DNA of 43,837 bases from Burkholderiales bacterium (GCA_947373745.1 CANBZB010000004.1:1-43837), one strand, 5' to 3'; counted from the stretch's first letter, positions 31,520 to 43,194 are shown. The notes: generated from the sequence alone by a model not told the origin. Program-made: numbers and translations.

Positions 31520-32769
31520 CGGTCAATTTCCCCGAACACAATGTCCATCGTGCCGATCACCGCCACGGTGTCAGCAATCATGTGGCCACGGGCCATCTCA
31601 TCCATGGCAGCCAAATGGACAAAGCCAGGCGCACGGATCTTCAAACGATAGGGCTTGTTAGCGCCATCGCTCACTAAATAAATACCAAATTCGCCCTTAG
31701 GGTGCTCGACTGCGGCATAGGCCTCGCCTTCAGGGACGTGGAATCCTTCGGTGAAGAGTTTGAAATGGTGGATCAACTCTTCCATGTTGGACTTCATGCC
31801 TTCGCGGCTTGGTGCTGCGACTTTGTGGTTGTCGGTGATCACAGGGCCCGGGTTCACACGTAACCAATCGACGCACTGCTTGATGATGCGATTGGACTGG
31901 CGCATTTCTTCCACGCGAACCAAATAGCGGTCGTAGCAGTCACCAGTTTTACCAACTGGGATATCGAAATCCATGCGGTCGTAGACGTCATACGGCTGGT
32001 GCTTGCGCAAGTCCCATGCAACACCTGAACCACGCAACATAGCGCCCGTAAAGCCTAAGTTCTTGGCACGCTCTGGCGTGACGATGCCGACATCCACCAA
32101 GCGCTGTTTCCAAATGCGGTTGTCAGTGAGCAAAGTTTCGTATTCGTCGACCAACTTGGGGAAGCGTTGCGTGAAGTCATCGATGAAATCGAGCAACGAG
32201 CCTTGGCGGTTTTCGTTCAAGCGCGCCATGGCTTTGGCATTGCGAATTTTGTTGGCCTTGTATTGCGGCATGGTGTCTGGCAAATCGCGGTAGACACCAC
32301 CTGGGCGGAAGTAAGCCGCATGCATACGTGCGCCAGAAACTGCTTCGTACATATCGAACAAGTCTTCGCGCTCGCGAAAACAATAAATCAAAATATTCAT
32401 CGCACCACAGTCAAAACCATGGCAACCGAGCCACAGCAAGTGGTTTAGTAAACGAGTGATTTCGGCATACATCACGCGGATGTACTGCGCGCGGATAGGC
32501 ACATCGAGGCCCATCATTTTTTCGATAGCCAAACAATACGCGTGTTCGTTACACATCATCGACACATAGTCGAGACGGTCCATATAAGGCAAGGATTGGA
32601 TATAGGTTTTACTCTCAGCCAACTTTTCAGTGGCGCGATGCAATAAGCCGATGTGAGGGTCTGCGCGTTGCACGACCTCGCCATCTAACTCCAGCACTAA
32701 ACGTAATACGCCGTGGGCGGCAGGATGCTGCGGGCCTAAATTGAGGGTGTAATTTTTGATATCAGCCAT
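31516..32769 (-). CDS. nuoD: NADH-quinone oxidoreductase subunit D
   Basis: 417 aa; [61 protein letters not shown]. Confidence 0.97.
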   Translation of the reverse strand: MADIKNYTLNLGPQHPAAHGVLRLVLELDGEVVQRADPHIGLLHRATEKLAESKTYIQSLPYMDRLDYVSMMCNEHAYCLAIEKMMGLDVPIRAQYIRVMYAEITRLLNHLLWLGCHGFDCGAMNILIYCFREREDLFDMYEAVSGARMHAAYFRPGGVYRDLPDTMPQYKANKIRNAKAMARLNENRQGSLLDFIDDFTQRFPKLVDEYETLLTDNRIWKQRLVDVGIVTPERAKNLGFTGAMLRGSGVAWDLRKHQPYDVYDRMDFDIPVGKTGDCYDRYLVRVEEMRQSNRIIKQCVDWLRVNPGPVITDNHKVAAPSREGMKSNMEELIHHFKLFTEGFHVPEGEAYAAVEHPKGEFGIYLVSDGANKPYRLKIRAPGFVHLAAMDEMARGHMIADTVAVIGTMDIVFGEIDR

Positions 32770-32771
32770 GA

Positions 32772-33383
32772 TCAGTGGATGCCGCCATAGTTGTCTTCAC
32801 GGATGATGCGAGGCGTGATCTCACGCAGCTCGATCGTGACCGGTTGGTAGATCACACGTTTTTGTTCTGCGTCGTAACGCATTTCCACATGACCTGATGT
32901 GGGGAAATCTTTGCGGAATGGATGGCCGATAAAACCGTAGTCGGTCAAGATGCGGCGCAAATCCAAATGGCCTTCAAAGACGATGCCAAACAAATCAAAG
33001 GCTTCGCGCTCAAACCAGTTAGCGGAATTCCAAATGTCGTTGACCGATGCAATGACAGGCACGTCGTCACTCACCACAAAGCTGCGCACACGCAAACGCC
33101 AGTTGTGCGCAATCGACAGCAAATGGCTGACGACTGCAAACCGCGGCGCATCGGTGAATTTAGAGTGCGCACCGTCTTTGTATTGCGAATAATCTAAGCC
33201 ACACAAGTCGATGAGTTGCTCAAAGCCTAAACGCGCATCGTCACGCAAGGTTTGCGCTACAGCGTGGTAGTTGACAGGGGCTACGGTGAGCGTGAGTTCA
33301 CCCAAAGCAGAGTCCAAGTGTTCAATTTTGTCGCCTAACACTTCGTGTAGCGCGGCCTCTAAGGTCTGAATGGAATGACTCAT
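32772..33383 (-). CDS. nuoC: NADH-quinone oxidoreductase subunit C
   Basis: 203 aa; [52 protein letters not shown]. Confidence 0.96.
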   Translation of the reverse strand: MSHSIQTLEAALHEVLGDKIEHLDSALGELTLTVAPVNYHAVAQTLRDDARLGFEQLIDLCGLDYSQYKDGAHSKFTDAPRFAVVSHLLSIAHNWRLRVRSFVVSDDVPVIASVNDIWNSANWFEREAFDLFGIVFEGHLDLRRILTDYGFIGHPFRKDFPTSGHVEMRYDAEQKRVIYQPVTIELREITPRIIREDNYGGIH

Positions 33384-33395
33384 AGTGTTTTCCGT

Positions 33396-33872
33396 TCAGC
33401 GGGCAATGGTGTTTTCACGGCGGATCTTGCTTTGCAATTGCAAGATGCCATAAAGCAATGCTTCTGCAGTAGGCGGGCAACCCGGCACATACACATCGAC
33501 GGGAACCACGCGGTCACAACCACGCACCACGGAATAGCTGTAGTGGTAATAGCCACCTCCATTGGCACACGAACCCATCGACAAGACCCAACGGGGCTCA
33601 GACATTTGGTCATACACCTTGCGCAACGCAGGTGCCATCTTGTTACACAAAGTGCCGGCCACGATCATCAAATCCGATTGGCGTGGGCTGGGGCGAAACA
33701 GCATGCCGAAGCGGTCGATGTCGTAGCGCGCTGCGCCAGCGTGCATCATCTCCACCGCACAACAAGCCAAGCCAAAGGTCATAGGCCATAAAGAGCCTGT
33801 TTTAGCCCAATTCACCACCGAGTCATACGAGGTGGTGATGAAGCCTTCTTTGAAAACGCCTTCAATTGCCAT
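33396..33872 (-). CDS. nuoB: NADH-quinone oxidoreductase subunit B
   Basis: 158 aa; [64 protein letters not shown]. Confidence 0.97.
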   Translation of the reverse strand: MAIEGVFKEGFITTSYDSVVNWAKTGSLWPMTFGLACCAVEMMHAGAARYDIDRFGMLFRPSPRQSDLMIVAGTLCNKMAPALRKVYDQMSEPRWVLSMGSCANGGGYYHYSYSVVRGCDRVVPVDVYVPGCPPTAEALLYGILQLQSKIRRENTIAR

Positions 33873-33881
33873 GAAACTTCC

Positions 33882-34241
33882 TTATTCCCAATCGAGGGCT
33901 CCCTTGATCCACATGTAGGCAAAGCCCAACACGAGAATGGCAAGGAAGATCATCATGTCGACAAAACCCAACCAGCCGATTTCTTTGAGCGCCACCGCCC
34001 AAGGAAACAAAAATGCAATTTCCAAATCGAACAAGATGAACAAAATGGCAATGAGGTAGTAGCGCACGTCGAACTTCATGCGCGCGTCTTCGAAGGCTTC
34101 AAAGCCGCATTCGTAAGGGGAATTTTTGGCGGGATCTGGGCGATTAGGGCCCAAGATAAAACCGATAACCTGTGGCGCCACACCGATGGCTAAACCTACA
34201 AGAATAAATAAAAGAACGGGGAGGTACTGCTCTAAGCTCAT
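33882..34241 (-). CDS. nuoA: NADH-quinone oxidoreductase subunit A
   Basis: 119 aa; [41 protein letters not shown]. Confidence 0.96.
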   Translation of the reverse strand: MSLEQYLPVLLFILVGLAIGVAPQVIGFILGPNRPDPAKNSPYECGFEAFEDARMKFDVRYYLIAILFILFDLEIAFLFPWAVALKEIGWLGFVDMMIFLAILVLGFAYMWIKGALDWE

Positions 34242-34272
34242 CGCGATCTCGCGTTTGGACTAACTCTATCCA

Positions 34273-34357
34273 TGGTGCCGTCGGCGAGACTCGAACTCGC
34301 ACAGCTTTCGCCACTACCCCCTCAAGATAGCGTGTCTACCAATTTCACCACGACGGC
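34273..34357 (-). tRNA. tRNA-Leu, anticodon GAG (CCA encoded)
   Basis: Minus strand GCCGTCG...CGACGGCACCA acceptor stem. Anticodon arm CTATC-TTGAGGG-GGTAG gives loop TT-GAG-GG. Long variable arm and GTTCGAGTC T-loop, class II tRNA. Confidence 0.95.
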
Positions 34358-34472
34358 CTTGGGATGCTTTTCATGAAGCGAAGAGGGATAACGCTACCTG
34401 AACAGCCTCACAGTTTACCCTGAAAAGCATGCGACTCCCCCTCAGGAACCCGCATTTACGCTTACTTCTCCC

Positions 34473-34838
34473 TTACTTAGTGGGGATTTGTGCGGCACCA
34501 GAGGCTGGTACAGCCGCAGGCGCAGGAACTGCACTCGCCGCGTCGGAAGAAACAGGCGCTACCACTGCGTTTTCAAGCACGCTACCACCCGTTGCTGGAC
34601 GCAAATTACCAAAGTAAGCCAAGCCCAATGTGCAAACAAAAAACACAGTAGCAAGTACGCCTGTGGTACGTGACAAAAAGTTAGCACCTCCGCTCGCACC
34701 GAACAAGCTACCGGAGCTGCCGCTACCAAATGCCGCGCCCATATCAGCGCCTTTGCCGTGTTGCACCAAGATCAAACCGATCATGCCTAAAGCAGACAAC
34801 AGTTGTAGCAATTGAATAATGTTTAAAACCAATCCCAT
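34473..34838 (-). CDS. secG: Preprotein translocase subunit SecG
   Basis: 121 aa; LGMIGLILVQHGKGADMGAAFGSGSSGSLFGASGGANFLSRTTGVLATVFF, Ala/Pro-rich C-terminal extension. Confidence 0.94.
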   Translation of the reverse strand: MGLVLNIIQLLQLLSALGMIGLILVQHGKGADMGAAFGSGSSGSLFGASGGANFLSRTTGVLATVFFVCTLGLAYFGNLRPATGGSVLENAVVAPVSSDAASAVPAPAAVPASGAAQIPTK

Positions 34839-34863
34839 GGGAACTCCGAAAAATAAATCTAAC

Positions 34864-35622
34864 TCAACGCGCCGCAGCCGCGATGATGGTCAAAAAGTCT
34901 GCCGGCTTCAAAGCTGCACCACCAATCAATCCACCGTCAATATCTGTTTGCGCCAGTAAATCTGAGGCATTGGCAGCATTCATGCTGCCGCCGTAAAGAA
35001 TCTTTACCCGCTTCGCTTGCTCTGAGGCCGCTTGGAGTTGCGCACGCAACACCGCATGAACAGCTTGGGCCTCTTGTGGCGATGCGGTCTTGCCTGTACC
35101 AATCGCCCACACAGGCTCATAGGCCAAAACGATTTCGCTGATGCAATGCCCATTGGTATGGATCACCGCAGCGAGTTGGCGTTTGACGACATGCTCCGTC
35201 TGCCCTGCCTCACGCTCAGCCAAGGTTTCACCCACACAGACGATGGGCGTGATGCCTGCTGACAAAGCGCTTTTCGCTTTCAATGCCACTTGTTCATCTG
35301 TCTCGCCGTGGTACTGGCGACGCTCTGAATGGCCAACGATGGCATAACGGACCGCGAAATCCTTCAACATTGCCGCAGAGGTTTCACCGGTATAAGCACC
35401 CTGGGCATGTACCGACACGTCTTGCACGCCAAGCGCAACACCCGTGTTGTGCACGAGTTGCTGCACTTGCGCCACATAGATGGCGGGCACACACACGGCC
35501 ACATCCGCATGTTTGCCGTCCAATGCTGCCGACAAGCCATCTTGAATGCCAGACAACAGAGCCTGATTGGCAGCCAAGCTGCCATTCATTTTCCAATTGC
35601 CAGCGATCAACTTGCGCATCAT
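34864..35622 (-). CDS. tpiA: Triose-phosphate isomerase
   Basis: [71 protein letters not shown]. Start could be the ATG at 35622 or 35619, or a TTG at 35634. Confidence 0.95.
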   Translation of the reverse strand: MMRKLIAGNWKMNGSLAANQALLSGIQDGLSAALDGKHADVAVCVPAIYVAQVQQLVHNTGVALGVQDVSVHAQGAYTGETSAAMLKDFAVRYAIVGHSERRQYHGETDEQVALKAKSALSAGITPIVCVGETLAEREAGQTEHVVKRQLAAVIHTNGHCISEIVLAYEPVWAIGTGKTASPQEAQAVHAVLRAQLQAASEQAKRVKILYGGSMNAANASDLLAQTDIDGGLIGGAALKPADFLTIIAAAAR

Positions 35623-35637
35623 GTTTTCACTCAATCA

Positions 35638-37836
35638 TTAATGTGAGTGGTCGCCGTCTTTGTGGTCATGGCCATGGTTGCCGTGGTCATGGTTGTGGCC
35701 ATCGTGGTCACCGCCATGTCCATGGTCTGCAGGAGGCGCTTCTGGACGCTCCATCAAAGCCTTCATCGACAACTTGACGCGGCCTTTTTCGTCGGTCTCG
35801 AGCACTTTGACGCGCACGATTTGGCCTTCTGCCAAGACATCTGTCACCTTGCCAATGCGCTCATGGCTGATTTGGCTGATGTGCAACAAACCGTCTTTGC
35901 CAGGCAACAAGTTGACCAACGCACCGAAGTCCAAGATCTTGGTGATCGGGCCTTCGTAGATCTTGCCGATTTCGACTTCAGCAGTGATCTCTTCGATGCG
36001 ACGTTTGGCTTCTTGCGCCTTGGCGCCGTCCGTCGCGGCGATGGTGATGGTGCCGTCCTCTTCGATGTTGATTTGTGTACCGGTTTCTTCGGTCAACGCA
36101 CGGATAGTGGCGCCGCCTTTGCCGATGACGTCGCGGATCTTCTCGGGATTGATCTTCATGGTGAACAGCTTAGGTGCGAAGTCAGAGACTTCGGTCTTGG
36201 CTTCGCCCATAGCGGCTTGCATTTTTTCCAAGATGTGCATGCGTGCTTCTTTGGCTTGGGCCAAAGCGACTTGCATGATTTCTTTGGTAATGCCTTGGAT
36301 CTTGATGTCCATTTGCAAAGCTGTAATGCCGTTGGTCGTGCCGGCTACTTTGAAGTCCATGTCGCCTAAATGATCTTCATCACCCAAGATGTCGGTCAAC
36401 ACCGCAAAGCGGTTGGCTTCTTTGATCAAGCCCATGGCGATACCGGCCACGTGGGCTTTCATAGGAACGCCAGCGTCCATCATGGACAAACAGCCACCGC
36501 AGACAGATGCCATCGACGATGAGCCGTTAGATTCTGTGATTTCAGACACCACGCGCATGGTGTAAGGGAACTCTTCTTTAGTTGGCAGCACAGCGGCTAA
36601 AGCGCGCTTGGCCAAACGGCCGTGACCGATTTCACGACGCTTGGTGCTACCCATGCGACCGACTTCGCCCGTGGCAAAGGGAGGCATGTTGTAGTGCAGC
36701 ATGAAGCGGTCTTCGTATTCACCGGCCAATGCGTCGATACGTTGTGCATCGCGCTCGGTACCCAAAGTGGTGACCACCAAGGCTTGGGTTTCGCCACGCG
36801 TGAACAAAGCAGAACCGTGGGTACGTGGCAACACGCTGTTGCGAATTTCGATGGGGCGCACAGTGCGCGTGTCGCGACCATCGATACGGGGCTCGCCCGC
36901 CAAAATTTGGCTACGCACGATGCGCGCTTCGATGTCGAACAACATGGATTCGACTTTGACGGAATCAAACTCGACGCCATCAGCCTTCAATGCTGTCATG
37001 GTGTGGGCATAGGCTTCACGGCAAGCTTGTGTGCGCGCTTGCTTGTTGCGAATTTGGTATGCGGCTTTGAGCTTTTCGTCGGCGTGGGCGCCGACCTTGG
37101 CGATCAAAGGCTCGTCTTTTTCAGCGGCTTTCCAGTCCCACACGGGTTTGCCAGCGTCACGCAAGAGTTCGTGGATGGCGTTGATCGCGATATTGCCTTG
37201 CTCATGGCCAAAGACCACCGCGCCCAACATCACTTCTTCTGACAACTGCAGCGCTTCTGACTCGACCATCAACACAGCAGATTCGGTACCAGCTACGACG
37301 AGGTCCATCTGGCTGTCTTTGCGTTGGGTCTGGCCTGGGTTCAAGACGTATTCGCCGTTGATGTAACCCACGCGTGCAGCACCGATCGGGCCGTTGAATG
37401 GAATGCCTGACACACCTAAAGCGGCGGACACGGCGATCAATGCAGCGATGTCGGAATCAACTTCTGGGTTGAGCGACAAGGTGTGCACCACGACGTGGAC
37501 TTCGTTGTAGAAGCCTTCTGGGAACAAGGGGCGGATAGGACGGTCGATCAAACGGCTAGTCAGCGTCTCGTGCTCGCTAGGCTTGGCTTCGCGCTTGAAA
37601 AAGCTGCCAGGAATCTTGCCCGCGGCGTATGTTTTCTCGATGTAGTCGACGGTCAATGGAAAGAAGTCTTGACCAGGCTTGGCAGACTTCGAGGCAACGA
37701 CAGTGGCGAGCACCACGGTGTCTTCGATGTTGACGATGACGGCGCCGCCGGATTGACGGGCGATTTCGCCAGTTTCCATGGTGACCGAATGCTGGCCCCA
37801 CTGAAAGGTTTTGGTAACTTTATTAAAAATAGACAT
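35638..37836 (-). CDS. pnp: Polyribonucleotide nucleotidyltransferase with His/Asp-rich C-terminal tail
   Basis: 732 aa; RNase PH domains, KH ([30 protein letters not shown]) and S1 ([38 protein letters not shown]) domains; tail [30 protein letters not shown]. Confidence 0.97.
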   Translation of the reverse strand: MSIFNKVTKTFQWGQHSVTMETGEIARQSGGAVIVNIEDTVVLATVVASKSAKPGQDFFPLTVDYIEKTYAAGKIPGSFFKREAKPSEHETLTSRLIDRPIRPLFPEGFYNEVHVVVHTLSLNPEVDSDIAALIAVSAALGVSGIPFNGPIGAARVGYINGEYVLNPGQTQRKDSQMDLVVAGTESAVLMVESEALQLSEEVMLGAVVFGHEQGNIAINAIHELLRDAGKPVWDWKAAEKDEPLIAKVGAHADEKLKAAYQIRNKQARTQACREAYAHTMTALKADGVEFDSVKVESMLFDIEARIVRSQILAGEPRIDGRDTRTVRPIEIRNSVLPRTHGSALFTRGETQALVVTTLGTERDAQRIDALAGEYEDRFMLHYNMPPFATGEVGRMGSTKRREIGHGRLAKRALAAVLPTKEEFPYTMRVVSEITESNGSSSMASVCGGCLSMMDAGVPMKAHVAGIAMGLIKEANRFAVLTDILGDEDHLGDMDFKVAGTTNGITALQMDIKIQGITKEIMQVALAQAKEARMHILEKMQAAMGEAKTEVSDFAPKLFTMKINPEKIRDVIGKGGATIRALTEETGTQINIEEDGTITIAATDGAKAQEAKRRIEEITAEVEIGKIYEGPITKILDFGALVNLLPGKDGLLHISQISHERIGKVTDVLAEGQIVRVKVLETDEKGRVKLSMKALMERPEAPPADHGHGGDHDGHNHDHGNHGHDHKDGDHSH

Positions 37837-37882
37837 GTGTCTTCCTTATGGTTTGGGAGGAACCCGGTGCAGCACACGATGC

Positions 37883-37912
37883 CATTCCAGAAAAGCGTTC
37901 TTTTTTGGAATG
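37883..37912 (-). promoter_or_regulatory. Stem-loop in the pnp 5' leader (candidate RNase III / autoregulatory hairpin)
   Basis: CATTCCAGAAAAG-CGTT-CTTTTTTGGAATG: two 13-nt arms around a 4-nt loop. As minus-strand RNA 12 of 13 positions pair, with one A-C mismatch. Located 46 nt upstream of the pnp ATG. Confidence 0.55.
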
Positions 37913-37976
37913 ACACAGCTTCGATCTGCGCCTCGACTTCTTCCGAGAGTGAATGTCGCTAAGTGCAACAAGTGCA

Positions 37977-38010
37977 AAACGCCTGAGCTATGGAAATAAC
38001 TCAGGCGTTT
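37977..38010 (-). terminator. Intrinsic terminator-like hairpin downstream of rpsO
   Basis: AAACGCCTGAG (37977-37987) and CTCAGGCGTTT (38000-38010), a perfect 11-bp stem. The minus strand continues into a T4 tract. Lies 17 nt past the rpsO stop. Confidence 0.75.
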
Positions 38011-38027
38011 GTCATGGGCTTAGACGA

Positions 38028-38291
38028 TTACTTACGCAGACCAAGTTTGGTGATCAGCGCAGAGTAACGGTCGAAGTCTTTGGACTTGAGGTAGTCAAGC
38101 AATTTGCGACGACGGCTCACCATACGCAACAAGCCGCGGCGACCGTGGTGGTCTTTGGCGTGTGTCTTGAAGTGGGGGGTGAGTTCGTTGATACGGGCGG
38201 TCAAAAGTGCAACTTGCACTTCAGGGCTACCTGTGTCTTTCGCGGCGCGCGCGTTGTCTTTGACAACTTCAGCAATTTTTGCAGTCAGCAT
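38028..38291 (-). CDS. rpsO: 30S ribosomal protein S15
   Basis: Start set at [87 protein letters not shown]. Confidence 0.96.
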   Translation of the reverse strand: MLTAKIAEVVKDNARAAKDTGSPEVQVALLTARINELTPHFKTHAKDHHGRRGLLRMVSRRRKLLDYLKSKDFDRYSALITKLGLRK

Positions 38292-38318
38292 GGTTTTTTT
38301 CCTTAAATATTTGACTTG

Positions 38319-38345
38319 CGTTGGGCCGTGGAAGTTGGCCCAACG
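38319..38345 (-). promoter_or_regulatory. Stem-loop in the rpsO 5' leader (candidate S15 autoregulatory element)
   Basis: CGTTGGGCC (38319-38327) and GGCCCAACG (38337-38345), a perfect 9-bp stem with 9-nt loop, about 27 nt upstream of the rpsO ATG. No following T-run. Candidate -10 TATACT (minus) at 38375-38380. Confidence 0.5.
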
Positions 38346-38439
38346 TGCGCCTCGCCTGAAAGCAAAGCCCGCAGAGTATAGCACTTTTGGGTGATTTCTA
38401 GCTTCGCCGCCCGGCAACGCAGTTATGGAGCCGTCAGAG

Positions 38440-39702
38440 TTAGGGTCTTTGCATTTGGCACTGACTTGGCATCTGCGCCGTCTCGGGGCTCAGCGTTTTG
38501 ATGACGCGAAAGCCATAACTAGACCCCTCGACATCAAACGGCACCCCCGGTTCTCCCTGGTGGTCCATAAGTCCCACAACCAAAGACTGCTGGAACTGAT
38601 GGTCTGAGGGCCGCATAAACCCGCGTTGGCCAAATTTTTCTATCTGTACCCGCTCCAAAGCCTTGGCAACCGGAATGGCAGAAACAGACTGGGAGGTTTC
38701 TATCGCCTGCACCAAAGCTTCGACCATCAACTGCATGCGCATATGGACGTAGTCATCCAAGGGCTGGGGGAAACGCTGACGAAACGCACGGTAAAAATCT
38801 CCCGAGGCCTTGCCCGCGACGTTGGGCAACCAATCGGCCACAGCCACCACGCGACCGACGCCCGACATGCCAATGGCTGCAGGCGCACCCAAGGCGTTAC
38901 CGTAAAAGGTGTAGAACTTGCCCTCAAAACCCACATCACGCGCCGCTTTGATGAGCAAACTCAAATCGTTGCCCCAATTACCAGTAATGACCGCGTCTGC
39001 CCCACTCGCCTTGATCTTGGTGGCGTAGGGCAAAAAGTCTTTGACGCGCCCTACGGGGTGCAACTCTTCGCCCACCAAAACTATATCTGGCCGTTGCAAG
39101 ACCAATTGGCGCTTGGCTTCGCGCAACACGGTTTGGCCAAAACTGTAGTCTTGGCCGATCAAATACATGCGGTGCACCTGACGGTCTTTTTGTAGCACTT
39201 GCATCAAAGCTGCCATACGCATGTCTGAGTGGGCATCAAAACGAAAGTGCCAAAAGCTGCAGCGCTCGTTGGTCAAAGCGGGATCGACGGCGGAGTAATT
39301 CAAGAAGAGAACGCGTTTGCCTGGCTCACGCGCGTTGTGCTTGTTGAGTGCGTCGACCAATGCCAAAGCTACTGCCGAACTATTGCCTTGCAAAACAAAA
39401 CCCGCCCCGTCGTCGATCGCGCTGCGCAAAACACTTAAAGCTTCTTCGGTTTGGCTTTTGCTGTCGTAACGGGTGATCACGAGTTTGCGCGCGCCTTGCG
39501 GCAAACGCACGCCTCCACGCTGGTTGACGCGCTCGACGGCCCATTGCAGGTTTCGGTAAACAGCTTCGCCAGTGTTGCCAAAGGGGCCACTTAGGCCTTC
39601 GATCAGCGCTAATTGGATGGGGGGCTGTTCAGCGCCTAGCCCGATTCCAAAAGTTAAAAGGGTCAAGGCCAGCAGTAACTTGGTTTTTAGAAGAAAACGC
39701 AT
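38440..39702 (-). CDS. ABC transporter periplasmic substrate-binding protein, branched-chain amino acid (LivJ/PBP1) type
   Basis: 420 aa with signal peptide; [37 protein letters not shown]...[22 protein letters not shown]...[24 protein letters not shown]. Confidence 0.85.
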   Translation of the reverse strand: MRFLLKTKLLLALTLLTFGIGLGAEQPPIQLALIEGLSGPFGNTGEAVYRNLQWAVERVNQRGGVRLPQGARKLVITRYDSKSQTEEALSVLRSAIDDGAGFVLQGNSSAVALALVDALNKHNAREPGKRVLFLNYSAVDPALTNERCSFWHFRFDAHSDMRMAALMQVLQKDRQVHRMYLIGQDYSFGQTVLREAKRQLVLQRPDIVLVGEELHPVGRVKDFLPYATKIKASGADAVITGNWGNDLSLLIKAARDVGFEGKFYTFYGNALGAPAAIGMSGVGRVVAVADWLPNVAGKASGDFYRAFRQRFPQPLDDYVHMRMQLMVEALVQAIETSQSVSAIPVAKALERVQIEKFGQRGFMRPSDHQFQQSLVVGLMDHQGEPGVPFDVEGSSYGFRVIKTLSPETAQMPSQCQMQRP

Positions 39703-39740
39703 TGAAAAATTGAAGTCTTGATCCGTGGAAGTGCGTTGCT

Positions 39741-40811
39741 TTAATCAACCAAAGGCCAACGTGGCTTGACGTCAAAGCTGTAATTTTTCTGCGCCAGCGA
39801 TGGTTGTGTTTGCAATCGCATGGCCGCGGCCATGGCGATCATGGCGCCGTTATCGGTGCACAAATGCAATTCGGGGTAATGCACCCGCACACCGCGCTTG
39901 GCACAGGCCGCGTTGAGCTGGGCACGCAAACGGCGGTTGGCACCGACGCCACCGGCAACCACCAAACGGTCTAGCCCCGTGTCTTGTAAAGCAGACAGCG
40001 ACTTTTTCAAAAGCACTTCCACAATCGCTGCTTCTGTAGAAGCGGCTAGGTCTGCCTTGTGCTTGTCTAAATCGTCACCCAGTTTTTTGGCTTGGGTCAT
40101 CACCGCAGTTTTGAGACCTGCGAATGAGAAATCCAAATTGCCGCTGTGCAACAAAGGTCGGGGCAATTTAAAGGCGGCTGGGTCACCCGTCTGCGCCAAC
40201 TGAGACAAAGCCGGACCACCCGGATAGCCAAGCCCTAAAAGCTTGGCCGATTTATCGAAAGCTTCGCCCGCAGCGTCGTCAATCGTTTCACCCAGCAGGA
40301 CATATTGCCCCACCGCGTCCACGCGCATTAACTGCGTGTGTCCGCCCGAGACGAGCAATGCAACAAACGGAAATTGCGGTGGATCGGCACTTAAAAAAGG
40401 TGACAGCAAATGCCCTTCTAAATGGTGCACGCCAATGACAGGTTTTTGCAAAGACGCCCCCAGCGCACATGCCACACCGGCACCCACCAGCAAGGCGCCA
40501 GCCAATCCAGGGCCGCGGGTGTACGCCACGACATCAACATCCGACAAATTTTTATGCGACTCGGCCATGACTTCGCGCGTCAAGGGAATCACACGGCGAA
40601 TATGGTCGCGACTGGCCAACTCAGGCACAACGCCACCATAGGCTTGGTGCATGGCGATCTGGCTGTAAAGCGCATGCGATAGCAGCCGGGGCATTGCATG
40701 AACGGCTTGAGGTTTTGGGTGCGCGTCGCCGTCCAAACGAACGGCTAACTCTGCCTCCACCAAAGCCACGCCTGTCTCATCGCAAGAAGATTCAATTCCG
40801 AGTATCAACAT
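39741..40811 (-). CDS. tsaD: tRNA N6-adenosine threonylcarbamoyltransferase TsaD
   Basis: 356 aa; [65 protein letters not shown]. Confidence 0.96.
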   Translation of the reverse strand: MLILGIESSCDETGVALVEAELAVRLDGDAHPKPQAVHAMPRLLSHALYSQIAMHQAYGGVVPELASRDHIRRVIPLTREVMAESHKNLSDVDVVAYTRGPGLAGALLVGAGVACALGASLQKPVIGVHHLEGHLLSPFLSADPPQFPFVALLVSGGHTQLMRVDAVGQYVLLGETIDDAAGEAFDKSAKLLGLGYPGGPALSQLAQTGDPAAFKLPRPLLHSGNLDFSFAGLKTAVMTQAKKLGDDLDKHKADLAASTEAAIVEVLLKKSLSALQDTGLDRLVVAGGVGANRRLRAQLNAACAKRGVRVHYPELHLCTDNGAMIAMAAAMRLQTQPSLAQKNYSFDVKPRWPLVD

Positions 40812-40843
40812 AGTGTTGGAGTTTATGCGTCACACAAATAGAA

Positions 40844-40880
40844 AGCGACCACCAGACTGTTGCCAGCCTGCATGGTCGCT
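40844..40880 (-). terminator. Hairpin downstream of icd, likely intrinsic terminator
   Basis: AGCGACCA (40844-40851) and TGGTCGCT (40873-40880), 8-bp perfect stem. The minus strand continues TTTCTATTTG. Confidence 0.6.
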
Positions 40881-40897
40881 ACTTGCAAGTGATGTGC

Positions 40898-43135
40898 TTA
40901 TTTCTTAGCAGCCGCTAAGGTAGCGTTGAGCGTTGCACTGGGTCGCATCACTGCGGCAACTTTAGTCAGGTCAGGCATGTAGTAACCGCCAATGTCCACA
41001 GGCTTGCCTTGGACAACCTTGAGCTCGTCGACAATTTTTTGCTCGTTAGCGGCCAAGGATTTGGCTAATGGCGCGAAATGCGCTTGCAAGTCTTTGTCGT
41101 CGGTTTGCGCAGCCAACTCTTGGGCCCAATAGAGCGCCAAATAAAACTGGCTGCCACGGTTGTCCAACTCACCGGTTTTGGTGGACGGGTTCTTGTTGTT
41201 GTCCAACAATTTTCCGGTAGCGGTGTCCAAAGTTTTGGCCAAAATTTTGGCTTTTTGGTTATTGGTTTTGATGCCCAACTCTTCCACGCTCACAGCCAAA
41301 GCCAAGAACTCGCCGAGTGAATCCCAACGCAAATGGTTTTCTTCCACCAACTGCTTGACATGCTTGGGAGCAGAACCGCCAGCACCTGTTTCGTACATGC
41401 CGCCGCCTGCCATCAAAGGCACGATGGAAAGCATCTTGGCACTGGTGCCGAGTTCCATGATGGGGAACAAATCGGTCAGATAGTCACGCAAGATATTGCC
41501 GGTGACCGAGATGGTGTCCATGCCACGCACTACGCGCTCCAAGGTGTAACGCATGGCGCGCACTTGCGACAGGTGTTGGATTTCAAGACCCGTGGTGTCG
41601 TGGTCTTTCAAATAGAGTTCGACCTTTTTGATCAACTCGTTTTCATGCGGACGGTAGGGGTCTAACCAGAACACAGCAGGTGCGCCTGAATTGCGGGCGC
41701 GGGTCACGGCTAATTTCACCCAATCGCGAATCGGTGCGTCTTTCACTTGGCACATACGCCAGATATCGCCCTCCTCCACGTTTTGCGACAACAGCACTTC
41801 GCCCGTGGCGATGTCGACGATACGGGCTTCGCCAGCTTCGCTGATCTCGAAGGTTTTGTCGTGTGAGCCGTACTCTTCGGCTTGCTGCGCCATCAAACCG
41901 ACGTTGGGCACAGTGCCCATGGTGCGGGGATCAAAGTTGCCGTTGGTTTTACAGAAGTTGATAACCTCTTGGTAAATACGCGCGAAGGTGCTCTCTGGAA
42001 TCAAAGCCTTGGTGTCCTTGGGCTTGCCGTCAGCGCCCCACATCTTGCCGCCGATACGGATCATGGCGGGCATAGACGCATCCACAATCACGTCGTTAGG
42101 TGCATGCAAATTAGAGATACCTTTGGCGGAATCAACCATCGCCAATTCAGGACGGTGTTCGTGGCAAGCGTGCAGGTCGCGGATGACCTCATCGCGCTTG
42201 GAAGCTGGCAAAGTTTCTAGCTTGTCATACAGGTTGACCAAGCCGTTGTTGACATTGACACCCAGTTCGTCAAACAACTTGTCGTGCTTGGCAAAAGCCT
42301 CCTTGTAGAAGATACGAACAGCGTGTCCAAAAACGATGGGGTGGGAAACCTTCATCATGGTGGCCTTGACGTGCAAGGAGAGCATCAAGCCGGTTTTGCG
42401 GGCGTCTTCGAATTGTTCTTCGTAGAAATCGCACAGCGCTTTTTTGCTCATGTACATGCTGTCGATGATCTCGCCAGCCTGTAGTTTGGTCAAAGGCTTA
42501 AGCACAACGGTTTTGCCGCTCTTGGTGACGAGGTCCATCTTGACATCGCGCGCTTTGTCGAGCGTCATCGACTTTTCGCCGTGGTAGAAATCGCCGGTCT
42601 TCATATGCGCCACGTGGGTACGCGAAGCCATGCTCCACTCGCCCATGCTGTGGGGGTTTTTGCGGGCGTAGTTTTTAACGGCGGCGGGAGCACGACGGTC
42701 CGAGTTACCTTCGCGCAAGACAGGGTTCACAGCACTACCCAAACACTTGGAATAACGCGCGCGAATGGCTTTGTCTTCGTCGGTCTTGGGATCTTCTGGG
42801 AAGTCTGGAAGCTTGTAGCCCTTGCCTTGCAATTCTTTGATGCAACCCACCAATTGGTGCACCGAGGCGCTGATGTTGGGTAGCTTGATGATGTTGGTGT
42901 CAGGCAAGAGTGTCAGACGTCCGAGTTCCGCCAAGTTGTCAGGCACTTTTTGCGCGTCGGTCAAAAACTCAGGGAACTCGCCCAATATGCGGGCCGCAAC
43001 CGAGATATCGCTCTCCACCACGTCTATGCCTGCAGGCGCCGTAAAGGTGCGGATGATGGGTAAAAAAGCGTGGGTTGCCAAATATGGCGCTTCGTCGGTC
43101 AGGGTATAGATGATTTTGGATTTGTCAGCAGCCAT
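40898..43135 (-). CDS. icd: NADP-dependent isocitrate dehydrogenase, monomeric type
   Basis: Start set at [51 protein letters not shown]; continues with [53 protein letters not shown], typical of the roughly 740-aa monomeric IDH. Confidence 0.95.
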   Translation of the reverse strand: MAADKSKIIYTLTDEAPYLATHAFLPIIRTFTAPAGIDVVESDISVAARILGEFPEFLTDAQKVPDNLAELGRLTLLPDTNIIKLPNISASVHQLVGCIKELQGKGYKLPDFPEDPKTDEDKAIRARYSKCLGSAVNPVLREGNSDRRAPAAVKNYARKNPHSMGEWSMASRTHVAHMKTGDFYHGEKSMTLDKARDVKMDLVTKSGKTVVLKPLTKLQAGEIIDSMYMSKKALCDFYEEQFEDARKTGLMLSLHVKATMMKVSHPIVFGHAVRIFYKEAFAKHDKLFDELGVNVNNGLVNLYDKLETLPASKRDEVIRDLHACHEHRPELAMVDSAKGISNLHAPNDVIVDASMPAMIRIGGKMWGADGKPKDTKALIPESTFARIYQEVINFCKTNGNFDPRTMGTVPNVGLMAQQAEEYGSHDKTFEISEAGEARIVDIATGEVLLSQNVEEGDIWRMCQVKDAPIRDWVKLAVTRARNSGAPAVFWLDPYRPHENELIKKVELYLKDHDTTGLEIQHLSQVRAMRYTLERVVRGMDTISVTGNILRDYLTDLFPIMELGTSAKMLSIVPLMAGGGMYETGAGGSAPKHVKQLVEENHLRWDSLGEFLALAVSVEELGIKTNNQKAKILAKTLDTATGKLLDNNKNPSTKTGELDNRGSQFYLALYWAQELAAQTDDKDLQAHFAPLAKSLAANEQKIVDELKVVQGKPVDIGGYYMPDLTKVAAVMRPSATLNATLAAAKK

Positions 43136-43194
43136 GGTGCACTCGTAGTTTTTAATCGGAGAAAACAGCTCGTTGGGGCCTTGTTGGCGCACAA

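Noticed and set aside
35641-35733. Repeat-like ggtcatgg/ccatgg tract near the pnp 3' end
   Set aside because: Explained by His/Asp/Gly codon runs of the PNPase tail, not a CRISPR array or independent repeat element.
35647-36369. 240-aa and other long + strand ORFs opposite pnp
   Set aside because: Antisense to conserved PNPase coding sequence; no motif or start context.
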